A DNA stretch of 13,559 nt from Baffinella frigidus (GCA_026770585.1 MU646920.1:172246-185804), one strand, 5' to 3'. Counted from the stretch's first letter, positions 1 through 7,180 are shown. Notes: generated by a model from the letters alone, not told the origin. Translations and numbers: made by a program.

Positions 1-57
1 TAGGTGTACCCTAGAACCTAACGGTAGCAGAAGAGGGGGGGAGACGCACCATTTTAG

Positions 58-299
58 GTTCCCGGGTTTGTCTCCGATGTCGATGGTTCGGTGCACCGGC
101 AAACAGCTGGAATGCTAGTCTTGCTCTCTACTGGTCATTAGTATGAGGTGAAAGATTTACTGGGGAGGGGTTGGGGGGGACGGGTCTGTTACCAAGTCCG
201 GGGGTAACTTAGAACATGAAAAGAAGGAAGATGTACTATGTGGAGTTCCCCGGGCTTGCGTCCGATGTGAATGGCACGGTGCACCGGTGTGACAACTGG
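58..299. repeat. Diverged tandem repeat, two units
   Basis: A segment at 58-110 recurs at 246-299, about 188 bases later, with roughly 80% identity over its best 42 bases. Both units contain a near-palindromic core (GGTGCACCGG). When both are read on the plus strand in the same frame they give similar peptides (PGFVSDVDGSVHR and PGLASDVNGTVHR). The unit at 58 follows an acceptor-like TTTTAG. They could be two related exons of a gene that extends off the left edge, or plain repeats. The evidence does not decide. Confidence 0.5.
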
Positions 300-370
300 T
301 TAGTATGTGTATGTGGAGTGTGGATTTTCCCACTTTTCCTTAGTTTGGCGGGTAGGGATTTAGACGCGCG

Positions 371-1003
371 TTACGAGCCAGCGGAGCTAACGGACGTGCG
401 TTTGTCGAGGGAGCTGACGAAGTCCACAGAGCGATCGAAGGACACTTGCGAGTTTCTCCGGCTCTCTCGAGACAGTGAAGAGCTGTCGAAAGATGTCTGC
501 CGCAGCACCGGGCGGATCACGCGGCGCACAGGGCGCGAGTCGCTGGCGGACCGGGTGAACGACGTTGGCGGTGCCCCTTGCTCCAGCCCGTCCCACCCGT
601 CCCGCCGAGGGTCCGTCGAGCCGCGGCTTGCGCCTGTTGACTGGTTCGACGCTGTGTGCGCTGAGGGGGGGGGGGCTCCCGCCAGGAGGGGGTTGCTGGC
701 GGGCTTCATGGTCGGCTCCCAGATGGCGGAGCGTTGGCTCAGGGGCTGGTGTCGACACGGCGGATCCGGTGACGGTAGGCGTGAGACGTGGTCAAGCAGC
801 AGGTCGTTGTCGGACTCGCCTTCGCTTTCGCGCACTGGGGGCTTGATGCTCTGTAGCGCGAGGCGCATGTTGGCGAAAAAGACCTTGTCGCCTGCGCCGA
901 ACTCCTGCTTGTACCCAGGCGCCTGAGCAGCTCCCGCCTTCTCGAGCGCCTCCAGCTGAGCCATGAGGGTGTGGTACACATTACCGTCGTCGCAGCACTC
1001 CAT
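371..1003 (-). CDS. Ser/Arg-rich protein of unknown function, 210 aa
   Basis: I do not recognise the family. The first ~55 residues look foldable, with a helix-like stretch (MAQLEALEKAGA, 14-25) and a second one around FFANMRLALQSI (42-53). From residue ~57 the chain is low in hydrophobics: an acidic patch (ESEGESDND, 59-67), a Pro/Ser linker, then a basic Ser-rich tail (140-210) with kinase-site-like RQTSFD (168-173) and RRNSQVSFD (182-190). This suggests a phosphorylated, disordered regulatory or scaffold protein, which is inference. Codons in the N-terminal part end mostly in G or C, which favours this strand over the overlapping plus-strand frame. The frame stays open upstream of the ATG to a TGA at 1076-1078. 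It passes a TTCTAG at about 1056-1061 that could be a splice acceptor, so the ATG at 1001-1003 may be internal and the gene may have earlier exons. It diverges from the gene at 1538. Confidence 0.55.
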   Translation of the reverse strand: MECCDDGNVYHTLMAQLEALEKAGAAQAPGYKQEFGAGDKVFFANMRLALQSIKPPVRESEGESDNDLLLDHVSRLPSPDPPCRHQPLSQRSAIWEPTMKPASNPLLAGAPPPSAHTASNQSTGASRGSTDPRRDGWDGLEQGAPPTSFTRSASDSRPVRRVIRPVLRQTSFDSSSLSRESRRNSQVSFDRSVDFVSSLDKRTSVSSAGS

Positions 1004-1537
1004 CGAACTCTTGTGTCTGAGCCAGCTGGCAGATCTCTTGCTCGCGAACGACGGTCTAGAATGCTGGAATTTAGGTCAGTTCACAATTATTGCTGAAAAA
1101 TGGCCACTTTTGGAGAAAACTCGATTTGTTTTCTCGGGTGAAATGAATGACTTTTGCCATCCCAAAAACGGATAAGAGAGTCGGTTTGCAAGCACCTTTT
1201 CTAAAGGGACGGAACTCGGATCTAGAAGGACGATATTTCGAAGGTCCTCGTGACCGGCATTTTTTTGCAGCACCACTGCACGACCCTCAAAAGGATTTAG
1301 AACGTTCAGAACAATCCAAAAAATGGAAAGGGACACCGTTTCATGCGCCTTCCTCTACAGCTGACCCCGTCCTGAGGTCGTCTAGGTCGTGATCAAAAAT
1401 TGCAACCCGGTCCCATTTTGGGCTGATTCATGGAAAAAAAGGTCCTGCAGGTGTAGGAGTTGCGGTGTAGCGGCCCCCCGCCTCAGGTGTTGCGGCCCCG
1501 AAGCGGAGAGGAGCACTCTCCTGTTCGCGATCGCCCG
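1004..1537. promoter_or_regulatory. Divergent intergenic region, possible shared promoter
   Basis: About 530 bases separate two coding-like frames pointing away from each other. The stretch is more AT-rich than its flanks, with several A or T runs (for example near 1260-1266, 1320 and 1433-1440), and carries no repeat family seen elsewhere in the window. No TATA box or known initiator could be assigned with confidence. Parts may instead be introns or upstream exons of either gene. Small open frames here (1076-1336, 1147-1392) show no protein-like features. Confidence 0.25.
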
Positions 1538-2254
1538 ATGAATCGCTCCCTCCCTCTCATGAGGTCTCCATCTTGGTTGGGCTCCGATGGTCCGTCCCCA
1601 AACACCGCCAGCGCTCCGAGGCGCAGCGACGCGTTAGCGCGCCTTGACGCAGTCCAGCAGCGGAACGCGCACAAAAGCCAGGCCCATCGCTCCGATCTCG
1701 CAGTCATCCGCGGATGCGTCGCGAAAGCGAAACGCCTCCAGGACTCCCTAGTTCAACATGCACCTGCTTCGCGGCGCATCCACATGCGCGCCGGGACCCA
1801 GGAACCTCGGCGACCTTCGGTATCGCTTCCCGGCGAGCATGAGGCCTTCACCAATCCCGGCCGCACCCAATCTTTCCCCCTCGCCGCGCTGCGCGAGTCG
1901 GAGCTGGCGCACGACATGCTGCCGTGGACGATGGGGCGCACGCGGTCTGCCGAGCCGCCCGTGTCGACTCGCGCCCATGGGACGCGCCAGCCCCCTAGCC
2001 GGCAACCCCGTGCGCCTCCGGCGCGCATCGCTCCCGCCCCCGAAGAGGACTTGCAGGCGTACGTCCAGCTCACCCCCAACAGACGCGGCCATGACGATCA
2101 GCCCGTCCCAAAGCTCCGCTTCCCCTCCTCCCCGGCCCCCGCACGGCCGCCGCCTTCCGAGGCCGCAAAAAAAGCACGCGCGCAATCTGACATGCTGGAT
2201 GACGCCCTTTCTTCCGACGACGATTTCATGGAGGAGGCGGGCGTGGTAACCTAA
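1538..2254 (+). CDS. Pro/Arg/Ser-rich paralogous-family protein, 238 aa, probably truncated at its 3' end
   Basis: Function is unknown. The open frame extends upstream, but the first ATG is at 1538; the in-frame TTG at 1460 is not a likely eukaryotic start. Residues ~31-84 are the conserved core shared with the minus-strand frame at 8452-8979: ALARLDAVQQRNAH (32-45), VIRGCVAKAKR (56-66) and ASRRIHMR (77-84). The rest is largely disordered: RRPSVSLP (91-98), TMGRTRSAEP (131-140), a Pro-rich stretch (151-209) and an acidic end (DDALSSDDDFMEE, 221-233). The terminal TAA (2252-2254) falls within the first repeat of the telomere-like array, so the natural C-terminus and 3' UTR seem to be missing. 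Basic and acidic patches suggest binding to nucleic acid or another protein; this is inference only. Confidence 0.6.
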   Translation: MNRSLPLMRSPSWLGSDGPSPNTASAPRRSDALARLDAVQQRNAHKSQAHRSDLAVIRGCVAKAKRLQDSLVQHAPASRRIHMRAGTQEPRRPSVSLPGEHEAFTNPGRTQSFPLAALRESELAHDMLPWTMGRTRSAEPPVSTRAHGTRQPPSRQPRAPPARIAPAPEEDLQAYVQLTPNRRGHDDQPVPKLRFPSSPAPARPPPSEAAKKARAQSDMLDDALSSDDDFMEEAGVVT

Positions 2255-2716
2255 CCCCTAAACCCTCACCCCTTACCCCCAAACCTCCAAACCCCACACC
2301 CCAAACCTCCAAACCCCAAACAACAAACCCTAAACCCCAAACCTCCAAACCCCAAACCCCGACCGCTGAACCCCAAACCTCCAAACCCCAAACCCCAAAC
2401 CTCCAAACCTCCAAACCCTAAACCCTAAACCCCAAACCTCCAAACCTCCAAACCCCAACCCAAAACCCAAAACCCACCCCCAAACCCCAAACAACCCAAC
2501 CACAAACAACCCAACCCCAAACCACAAAACCCAAAACCCAAAACCCAAAACCCAAACCCCATCAGCTAAACCCTAAACCCTAAACCCAAACCCCAAACCC
2601 CAGCCGCTAAACCCCAAACCCTAAGCCCCTAACTCCAAACCCCAAACCTCCAAACCCCAAACCCCCAAACCCGAAACACCAAACACCAAAACCTAAACCC
2701 CTAAACCCCCAAACCA
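2248..2716. repeat. Degenerate telomere-like array, CCCTAAA orientation
   Basis: About 470 bases of variants of CCCTAAA, mostly CCCCAAA, CCTCCAAA and CCCAAAA, with islands of exact AACCCTAAACCC (for example 2565-2586). The plus strand is C-rich, as at a left chromosome end. The high degeneracy points to an old interstitial or subtelomeric array. Open frames through it on the minus strand (rich in VWGLEVWG-type repeats) are translation artefacts. Confidence 0.85.
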
Positions 2717-3026
2717 GGTGACCGAGTTTGCACTGCGGCGACAAGATACGGGGTGGAGGGCGATGGGCAACCGCTTCGGGAGGGTCGCATCCTAGGCCAA
2801 GGGGGTCGCGACTCCCTAGTGAAGGGGGTCGGAAGGGGGTCGACTGGCTAAAGACGGCCCCCCATCGTAGGTCACTTGATGACTTTGGGCGTGTTTCCTG
2901 GGAGAGGATCTAATAATTAAGTGGCGGGCGCTTTCGGTAGGCTTTCGGCGGCTGTGCCACGTGATAAATAAATTATGCTAATTTACCCCCCTGTGAATTG
3001 GCGCTACGGTGGTCCTAGCTGGAGCC
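2717..3026. other. Gene-free spacer with short GGGGGTCG repeats
   Basis: No gene is supported. The motif AGGGGGTCG or a close variant occurs three times between about 2798 and 2850. A short fragment of the family A interior (CTACGGTGGTCCTAG) lies at about 3004-3018, just left of a full A copy. Confidence 0.4.
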
Positions 3027-3153
3027 TACAGGGGTAACTCGCTCACAAGAAACTGCCCCCCCCTAGGACCCTACAGTATGCCTATGCCTACATGTAGGGT
3101 TCTATGGTGGTCCTAGGGGGGTGGGCGTTTCTTATGAGCGAGGTACCCCTGTA
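3027..3153. mobile_element. Family A foldback element, copy 1
   Basis: 127 bp bounded by TACAGGGG and CCCCTGTA. The terminal inverted repeats run about 40 bp inward (GGTACCTCGCTCATAAGAAA type, here with a TAACTC variant) to a G/C run and CCTAGG. No coding capacity. Palindromic ends with TA at each side are typical of a Tc1/mariner-like MITE, although the TA could also be part of the inverted repeat. Confidence 0.8.
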
Positions 3154-3200
3154 CATGAACAGGAGCTGATGAGCGAGGTACCCCTGTACATGAACAGGAA
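3134..3200. repeat. 35-bp tandem duplication of an A-element end
   Basis: The right end of A copy 1 plus its flank (ATGAGCGAGGTACCCCTG and then TACATGAACAGGA) is repeated immediately with a 35-base period. A third, degraded A-end (CTCACTCATAAGGAG) follows at about 3204. Confidence 0.75.
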
Positions 3201-3255
3201 CACCTCACTCATAAGGAGCCCCTCCCCCCTAGGCCCCATCAACTCCTGGGCGGTG

Positions 3256-3271
3256 CGAGAGAGAGAGAGAC
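3256..3271. repeat. GA microsatellite
   Basis: Short (GA)n tract. A closely similar context (GGCGGYGCGAGAGA then CGTTT) recurs at 3912-3932. Confidence 0.7.
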
Positions 3272-3283
3272 GTTTCTTACTTC

Positions 3284-3375
3284 CGAAAGCAAACTTGCTT
3301 TCTTTGCAGTCCTTTCTACGGAAGGCGTGTCGTTGGGCTATGTTGGGAGAAATTAAAACCTCAAGGACCTAAAGG
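3284..3375 (+). repeat. Family C dispersed repeat, subtype 2
   Basis: Contains TTCCGAAAGCAAA, TCCTTTCTACGGAAGG and CGTGTCGTTGGGC, and ends with AGGACCTAAAGG. The same order occurs at about 5205-5310 (reverse), 9641-9740 (reverse) and 10880-10990 (forward). No open frame is conserved between copies. Confidence 0.7.
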
Positions 3376-3466
3376 GCCAACACGGGCGTCATGTACAGGG
3401 TGTCTTGTGTGTGCCGTCTTTGCTCGAGAGCGGCCCTCGAATTCGAGGGTGAGGGAATGGCTCTAG

Positions 3467-3596
3467 CCGGTTTCTGCCGCGATCCTCTGCACCGGGGGGG
3501 CTGAATGTGATCCGAAAGGAAGCATGGCTTTTCTGCAGAATCAGTTCCGGTGTCCGCCTATGTTGGGAGCTCGAAGAACCTGAAGGACCTAAAGGA
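3467..3596 (+). repeat. Family C dispersed repeat, subtype 1
   Basis: Reads from CCGGTTTCTGCCGCGATCC through GATCCGAAAGGAAGCATGG and TTCCGGTGTCCGCC to AAGGACCTAAAGG. Close reverse-orientation copies lie at 4671-4750, 5878-5998 and 6532-6661. The 3' end joins directly to a family H copy. Confidence 0.75.
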
Positions 3597-3720
3597 TTTT
3601 CGGCCCATTTCGGGCCGAGTTTCCCTTACCTTATCCGTAGGAACCCCCTTATGTCCCTACGGGTTGCCTACCGTAGGGTCTTAGGCCTTATCGCTTAGGG
3701 GTTATTCAAAATCCTAAAGC
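3596..3720 (+). mobile_element. Family H element, copy 1 (5' end truncated)
   Basis: Shares the interior TTATCCGTAGGAACCCCC, TACGGGTTGCCTACCGTAGG and GGGGTTATTC with full copies at 7987-8149 and 11162-11318. The outer ACACAGCGG terminal repeats are lost on both sides. The peptide IRRNPLMSLRVAYRRVLG read through it is element-derived. Confidence 0.7.
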
Positions 3721-3770
3721 TTCATCCTCGATTTGATCCACAGCGGGGCCCTGGTCAATCTCATTGCGGA

Positions 3771-3892
3771 ACAGGGATACCTCGCTCACAAAAAAGCGAC
3801 CCCCCCCCCTAGGGCCACCATAAAGCCCTAGGGATAGCCCTACTGTAGAGTCCTAAGGGGGGGCGGTTTCTTGTGAGCGAGGTACCCCGGTA
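3771..3892. mobile_element. Family A foldback element, copy 2
   Basis: CAGGGATACCTCGCTCACAA at the left and TTGTGAGCGAGGTACCCCGG at the right. Both arms have the same change from the usual CTCATAAG form (CTCACAAA against TTGTGAG), so the palindrome is kept. Confidence 0.75.
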
Positions 3893-3935
3893 GGCCCCAC
3901 ACAACTCATAGGCGGCGAGAGAGAGAGACGTTTGA

Positions 3936-4054
3936 TACAGGGGTACCTCGCTCATAAAAAAACGCCTCCTCCTAGGACCCTACAGTAGGCCTATGCCTCG
4001 GGCCCTATGGCGGTCCTATGGGGGGGGCAGTCTCTTATGAGCGAGGTACCCCTG
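3936..4054. mobile_element. Family A foldback element, copy 3
   Basis: TACAGGGGTACCTCGCTCAT at the left, GAGCGAGGTACCCCTG at the right, with a typical interior (CCTACAGTAGGCCTATGCC). The right-hand TA is missing (CTGCAC). A (GA)n tract precedes it at 3915-3928. Confidence 0.8.
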
Positions 4055-4076
4055 CACTGCCAACACGGCCACCATG

Positions 4077-4181
4077 TATCCGTTAAGTGGCCAGGCGGTC
4101 AAATTTGACCGCCAAGAGGTCCTAGGCAGGTCCTAGGGCCCTACGGTAGGGCGTATGATCCTACTGGCCACTTAAGGGATA
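4077..4181 (-). mobile_element. Family B element, copy 1
   Basis: 105 bp from TATCCGTTAAGTGGCC to GGCCACTTAAGGGATA. It has an internal palindrome (GGCGGTCAAATTTGACCGCC) near one end and GGGCCCTACGGTAGGGC near the other, which gives it an orientation. No coding capacity. It abuts the next A element at a shared TA. Confidence 0.85.
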
Positions 4182-4315
4182 CAGGGGTACCTCGCTCACA
4201 AGAAACCGCCTCCCCTAGCTACATGTAGGACCCTTCAGTAGGGCTCTGCCTTGGTCCCTAGGGGGGGGGGCAGTTGATTGATTACTGAGTTTCTTATGTG
4301 CGAGGTACCCCCGTA
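4180..4315. mobile_element. Family A foldback element, copy 4, with 14-bp insertion
   Basis: Typical left arm. In the right arm the usual CAGTTTCTTATG is split by about 14 extra bases (GATTGATTACTGAG, ~4276-4289). The right end is CCCCCGTA. Confidence 0.75.
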
Positions 4316-4321
4316 CACCCC

Positions 4322-4402
4322 CGCAGAGGCAGTGTCTGAGCAGGTGCGTGTTCTTATTCACGAGTAACTTCTTTGAAAGCACGCTTGGTTCTTTCATGTA
4401 CA
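4322..4402 (+). repeat. Family G dispersed repeat, copy 1
   Basis: Shares GTGTCTGAGCAGGTGCGTG, a TTCACGA core, CTCTTTGAAAGCACG-like sequence and TTTCATGTACAG with copies at 4493-4560 and 4861-4922. Its role is unknown. Confidence 0.6.
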
Positions 4403-4615
4403 GGGGTACTTATCTCATAAGAAAGCGTGGTGTACTGACTCACAAAGAGTCAAAGTACCCATTTTTGAGCATTTTTTAATACACAAATACACGTGTCTGA
4501 CTAGGTGCGAGTTCTTGTTCAAGACTAACCTCTTTGAAAGCACTCGTGTTTCCGCATAGGCCTACTGTAGGGTCCTAGGGTGGGGGCGTTTTCTTATGAG
4601 CGAGGTACCCCTGTA
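4399..4615. mobile_element. Family A element, copy 5, split by other sequence
   Basis: The left end (TACAGGGGTACTTATCTCAT) is at 4399-4432. The right half (CCTACTGTAGGGTCCTAGGG through CCCCTGTA) is at 4561-4615. The ~125 bases between contain a family G copy and look like an insertion or replacement. Confidence 0.55.
4493..4560 (+). repeat. Family G dispersed repeat, copy 2
   Basis: GTGTCTGACTAGGTGCGAG followed by CCTCTTTGAAAGCACTCGTG, matching copy 1 in order and spacing. It lies between the two halves of A copy 5. Confidence 0.6.
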
Positions 4616-4670
4616 CTGTAGGTTCCTAGGGGGGGGGCTGTATGCACCGCCTCAGAGCAAGTGTCTGTCC

Positions 4671-4750
4671 TTTAGGTCCTTCAGGTTCTTCGAGCTCCCA
4701 ACATACGCGGACACTGGAACTTATCTGCAGAAAACCCATGCTTCCTTTCG
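4671..4750 (-). repeat. Family C dispersed repeat, subtype 1, truncated
   Basis: Reverse copy beginning TTTAGGTCCTTCAGGTTC, then GAGCTCCCAACATACGCGG, ending at CATGCTTCCTTTCG where B copy 2 starts. Confidence 0.7.
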
Positions 4751-4859
4751 TATAAACCCCTTAAGTGGCCAGTAGGCTCATACGCCCTACGGTAGGGCCC
4801 CAGGACCTGCCTAGGACCTCTTGGCCGTCAAATTTGGCGGCATGGGCGCTTAAGGGATA
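4751..4859 (+). mobile_element. Family B element, copy 2
   Basis: Left end TATAAACCCCTTAAGTGGCC, right end GGGCGCTTAAGGGATA. The inner palindrome is damaged (GCCGTCAAATTTGGCGG). Confidence 0.8.
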
Positions 4860-4860
4860 G

Positions 4861-4922
4861 CAGGTGTGTGTTATTGTTCACGACCGACCTCTTTGAAAGC
4901 ACGCGTGTTTCTTTCATGTACA
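4861..4922 (+). repeat. Family G dispersed repeat, copy 3
   Basis: CAGGTGTGTGTTATTGTTCA then CCTCTTTGAAAGCACGCG and TTTCATGTACAG, directly after B copy 2. Confidence 0.6.
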
Positions 4923-4945
4923 GAGAGGGGTTCCTTTCGGTCCTG

Positions 4946-5167
4946 TACAGGGGCACCTCGCTTATAACCCCCACCCCCCCCCCTAGGACCACTATCCCTT
5001 AAGTGCCCAGTAGGCTCATACGCCCTACCGTAGGGCCCTAGGACCTGCCTAGGACCTCTTGGCCGTCAAATTTGGCGGCATGGGCACTTAAGGGATAGGA
5101 CCCTAGGCATAGTCCTACTGTAGGCTCCTGGGGGGGGGGGGGGTCTTATGAGCGAGGTACCCCTGTA
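4946..5167. mobile_element. Family A element, copy 6, interrupted by a B element
   Basis: The left half (TACAGGGGCACCTCGCTTAT to CTAGGACCAC) is at 4946-4992 and the right half (GGACCCTAGGCATAGTCC to CCCCTGTA) at 5098-5167. Removing the B copy between them leaves one TA and restores the interior expected from other A copies, for example the one at 10398. Confidence 0.8.
4993..5097 (+). mobile_element. Family B element, copy 3, nested in A
   Basis: TATCCCTTAAGTGCCCAG at the left and GGGCACTTAAGGGATA at the right. It sits inside A copy 6, showing that B was mobile after this A copy was in place. Confidence 0.85.
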
Positions 5168-5325
5168 GGTTCCTCGAGCTCCCAACATACATGTAGGCGG
5201 ACAGTGGAACTTTTAGGTTCTTTAGGTTTTGATTTCGCCCAACATAGCCCAACGACACGCCCTTCCGTGGAAACTTGTTCTGCAGAGAAGCAATGCTTTC
5301 TTTCGCAACGGGGCTCTTGAGGAGG
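5168..5325 (-). repeat. Family C composite (subtypes 1 and 2)
   Basis: Begins like subtype 1 (GAGCTCCCAACATAC, GGCGGACAGTGGAAC) and then continues as subtype 2 (CCCAACATAGCCCAACGACA, CCCTTCCGTGGAAAC). It looks like a mosaic of the two. Confidence 0.6.
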
Positions 5326-5356
5326 CGCATTTCCCTAGGAACCTACAGTACAGCTG

Positions 5357-5472
5357 TACAGGGGTACCTCGCTCATAACCCTCCCCCCCTCAGACCACCA
5401 CAGGACCCTAGTCAGGGTCCTACTGTAAGGTCCTAAGGGGGGGCGGTTTCTTATGAGCGAGGTACCCCTGTA
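5357..5472. mobile_element. Family A foldback element, copy 7
   Basis: TACAGGGGTACCTCGCTCAT to ATGAGCGAGGTACCCCTGTA. A second left end (CAGGGGGTACCTCGGCTAC) begins immediately at 5473 and is cut off near 5500. Confidence 0.8.
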
Positions 5473-5514
5473 CAGGGGGTACCTCGGCTACAAGAATAAC
5501 TTTGCTTTAGGGTC

Positions 5515-5646
5515 GGTCGGTCGACGTTTTCTTACATTAAGAAAAGCGCGAGAAAAACTGGTCGGTCTCTGTTTTCTTACATTAAGAAAACGCACGAAAG
5601 CGGTCGGTTCGCGTTTTATTCAAGGTTCAAAAAACGCAGGGAAGCG
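5515..5646 (+). repeat. Three tandem hairpin-forming units of ~42-45 bp
   Basis: Units start at 5515, 5560 and 5602, each with GGTCGGT followed by a hairpin: TTTTCTT/AAGAAAA in the first two, GCGTTTT/AAAACGC in the third. A related unit (CCGGTCGGTGCTGTTACATG) lies at about 6078-6110. The stem is kept although the stem sequence changes in unit three. Confidence 0.7.
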
Positions 5647-5670
5647 GACGATCCGCGTGTTTAGGTCCTT

Positions 5671-5876
5671 CCATTCGAGGCTGAAAAGGGGAGCATTTAA
5701 AACATGGGATTGTTAAATTTAGTACCAGTCACGGGCAGGCTTGGTCACGTATCTAACAGATTTCTGTCAGATACGTGACCAAACGCCGTTATTTGTGTGA
5801 AAGTTACTACACACCTCTTTTTTCACTTGTACAAGAATCCCTGTTTTAAAATAGTCCCACTTCTAGCCTCGAGTGG
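5671..5876 (+). mobile_element. Family F element, copy 1
   Basis: 206 bp with imperfect ~30-bp terminal inverted repeats (CCATTCGAGGCTGAAAAGG against the reverse complement of TTCTAGCCTCGAGTGG). The centre holds a 14-bp perfect inverted repeat, TTGGTCACGTATCT, at 5741-5754 and 5769-5782. No coding capacity. A second copy is at 9258-9553. Confidence 0.75.
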
Positions 5877-5877
5877 T

Positions 5878-5998
5878 CAAGGTTCTTCGAGCTCCCAACA
5901 TAGGCGGACACCGGAACTTGTTCTGTAGAACGGCCATGCGTCCTTTCGGATCACATCAAGCCCCCTCCCTTGTACAGAGGATCGTGGCAGAAACCGGT
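5878..5998 (-). repeat. Family C dispersed repeat, subtype 1
   Basis: Reverse copy from AAGGTTCTTCGAGCTCCC through GGCGGACACCGGAAC to GCAGAAACCGG. Nearly identical to the one at 6532-6661, so both are relatively recent. Confidence 0.75.
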
Positions 5999-6270
5999 TA
6001 AAGGGTATCCTCATCGGGCGTTTGAGTTAAACCAAGTAGGTTCACACTCTTCAAAAGTTTAGAAAACGGAGGGAGAATCCGGTCGGTGCTGTTACATGTA
6101 AGAACAAGGCCTGTACATGCGAGTGGACGTCCTTTATTGAGGAAACACACCCACGCTTCTCCCCCTGACCTACAGGGGCATGTACATGTAACTAGTCCGA
6201 CTCGTCGGATGATGGAGGCTCGCTGTACAAGGCTTACTCAAATCTAATGTCGCACCATTTTGAGAAGGTC
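5999..6270. other. Gene-free stretch with a possible minus-strand 3' end signal
   Basis: No gene supported. On the minus strand, AATAAAG at 6132-6138 follows a hairpin (CCCCTG/CAGGGG, arms 6162-6167 and 6173-6178), 23 bases upstream in that sense. This resembles the better-conserved 3' ends at 8340-8451 and 12030-12170 but has no TC tract. Confidence 0.35.
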
Positions 6271-6432
6271 GGTGTGCGGACCTTTAATAATTAAGGTCCA
6301 TAAAACCCGGTGTGCGCGGACCCTAAATAATGAAGGTCCACAGAAAACGGGTGTGTGGACCTTAAATGCGGACCTTAAATTCAGTAAGGTACGCGACAAA
6401 CGGGGGGGTGCGGACCTTAAATTCAGTATGTA
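6271..6432 (+). repeat. Four tandem ~30-50 bp units with GGACCTT hairpins
   Basis: Units start at about 6271, 6309, 6350 and 6402 with GGTGTGYG then GGACCTTWAAT. The first can fold as GGACCTT/AAGGTCC around an AT-rich loop, and the second nearly so. Small frames here on both strands are repeat artefacts. Confidence 0.7.
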
Positions 6433-6531
6433 CATGTACTACCAAGACACGTGATCAACTCGGCCGTCCGTTGGGAACATCTTCCTCTGAATCTTCGCTC
6501 GCTCCCCTGCTCGCTGCCCTCCTCACCCCCC

Positions 6532-6661
6532 TTTAGGTCCTTAAGGTTCTTCGAGCTCCCAACATAGGCGGACACCGGAACTTTTTCTGTAGAAAGGCCA
6601 TGCTTCCTTTCGGATCACATCAAGCCCCCCCCTGTACAGAGGATCGCGGCAGAAACCGGCT
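6532..6661 (-). repeat. Family C dispersed repeat, subtype 1
   Basis: TTTAGGTCCTTAAGGTTC at the start and GCGGCAGAAACCGG at the end. Close match to 5878-5998 and, inverted, to 3467-3596. Confidence 0.75.
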
Positions 6662-6710
6662 AAAGGTCCTCACCATGTACCCCAGCATCGCCTCGTTCTC
6701 CTCCTTCGCA

Positions 6711-6816
6711 TATAACCCTTAAGTGCCCAGTAGGCTCATACGCCCTACCGTAGGGCCCGAGGACCTGCCTAGGACCTCGTGACCGTCAATTTTGACGGCC
6801 TGGCCATTCAAGGGAC
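6711..6816 (+). mobile_element. Family B element, copy 4 (degraded right end)
   Basis: TATAACCCTTAAGTGCCCAG at the left. The right end is GGCCATTCAAGGGACA instead of CACTTAAGGGATA. Confidence 0.75.
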
Positions 6817-6836
6817 ATGACCACCTGTGAGCGAGG

Positions 6837-7180
6837 TTTTAGGGTTTAGGGTCAGGGTTTGGGGTTTCAAGATGCAAGATGCAAGATCTGGGGTTTATCT
6901 CTTTCCACTGGTGACAGAGGGTTGAGGGTTAGAGTGTTATAGGGTTTAGGGTTTAGGGTTTAGGGTTTAGGGTTTAGGGTTTAGGGTTTAGGGTTGAGGG
7001 TTGAGGGTTTAGGGTTCAGGGTTTAAGATTTAGGATTAGTCAGGTGTGGGTTGTAAGTTTGGGAGGGGTTGACGTTAGGGTCCAGGGTTTATGATTTAGG
7101 TCTGGGGTTGAGGTAAGTGTCAACGCTTCAGGGTTCAGGGTTCAGGGTCTAGGGTTTACGGTTTCGTTTAGAGTTTAGGG
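6837..7180. repeat. Telomere-like array, TTTAGGG orientation
   Basis: Perfect (TTTAGGG)n occupies roughly 6937-6992, flanked by variants (TTGAGGG, TTCAGGG) and unrelated short stretches. The G-rich strand is plus, as at a right chromosome end and opposite to the array at 2248-2716. Fragments of family A lie at both borders (GAGCGAGGT just before, and the A right end at 7185-7216 just after). Confidence 0.85.

Noticed and set aside
216-926. 236-residue plus-strand open frame opposite the 371-1003 gene
   Set aside because: Largely a shadow. The minus strand has better codon usage at its 5' part and a more protein-like layout. Only the first ~35 residues overlap the repeated peptide noted at 246-299.
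1748-2249. Alternative frames on both strands inside the 1538-2254 gene
   Set aside because: They lack the conserved blocks shared with the paralogue and are explained by high GC content.
2226-2548. Minus-strand frames rich in VWGLEVWG-type repeats
   Set aside because: Direct translation of degenerate telomere-like repeats.
5453-5716. 87-residue plus-strand frame
   Set aside because: Starts in an A-element end and runs through hairpin tandem repeats.
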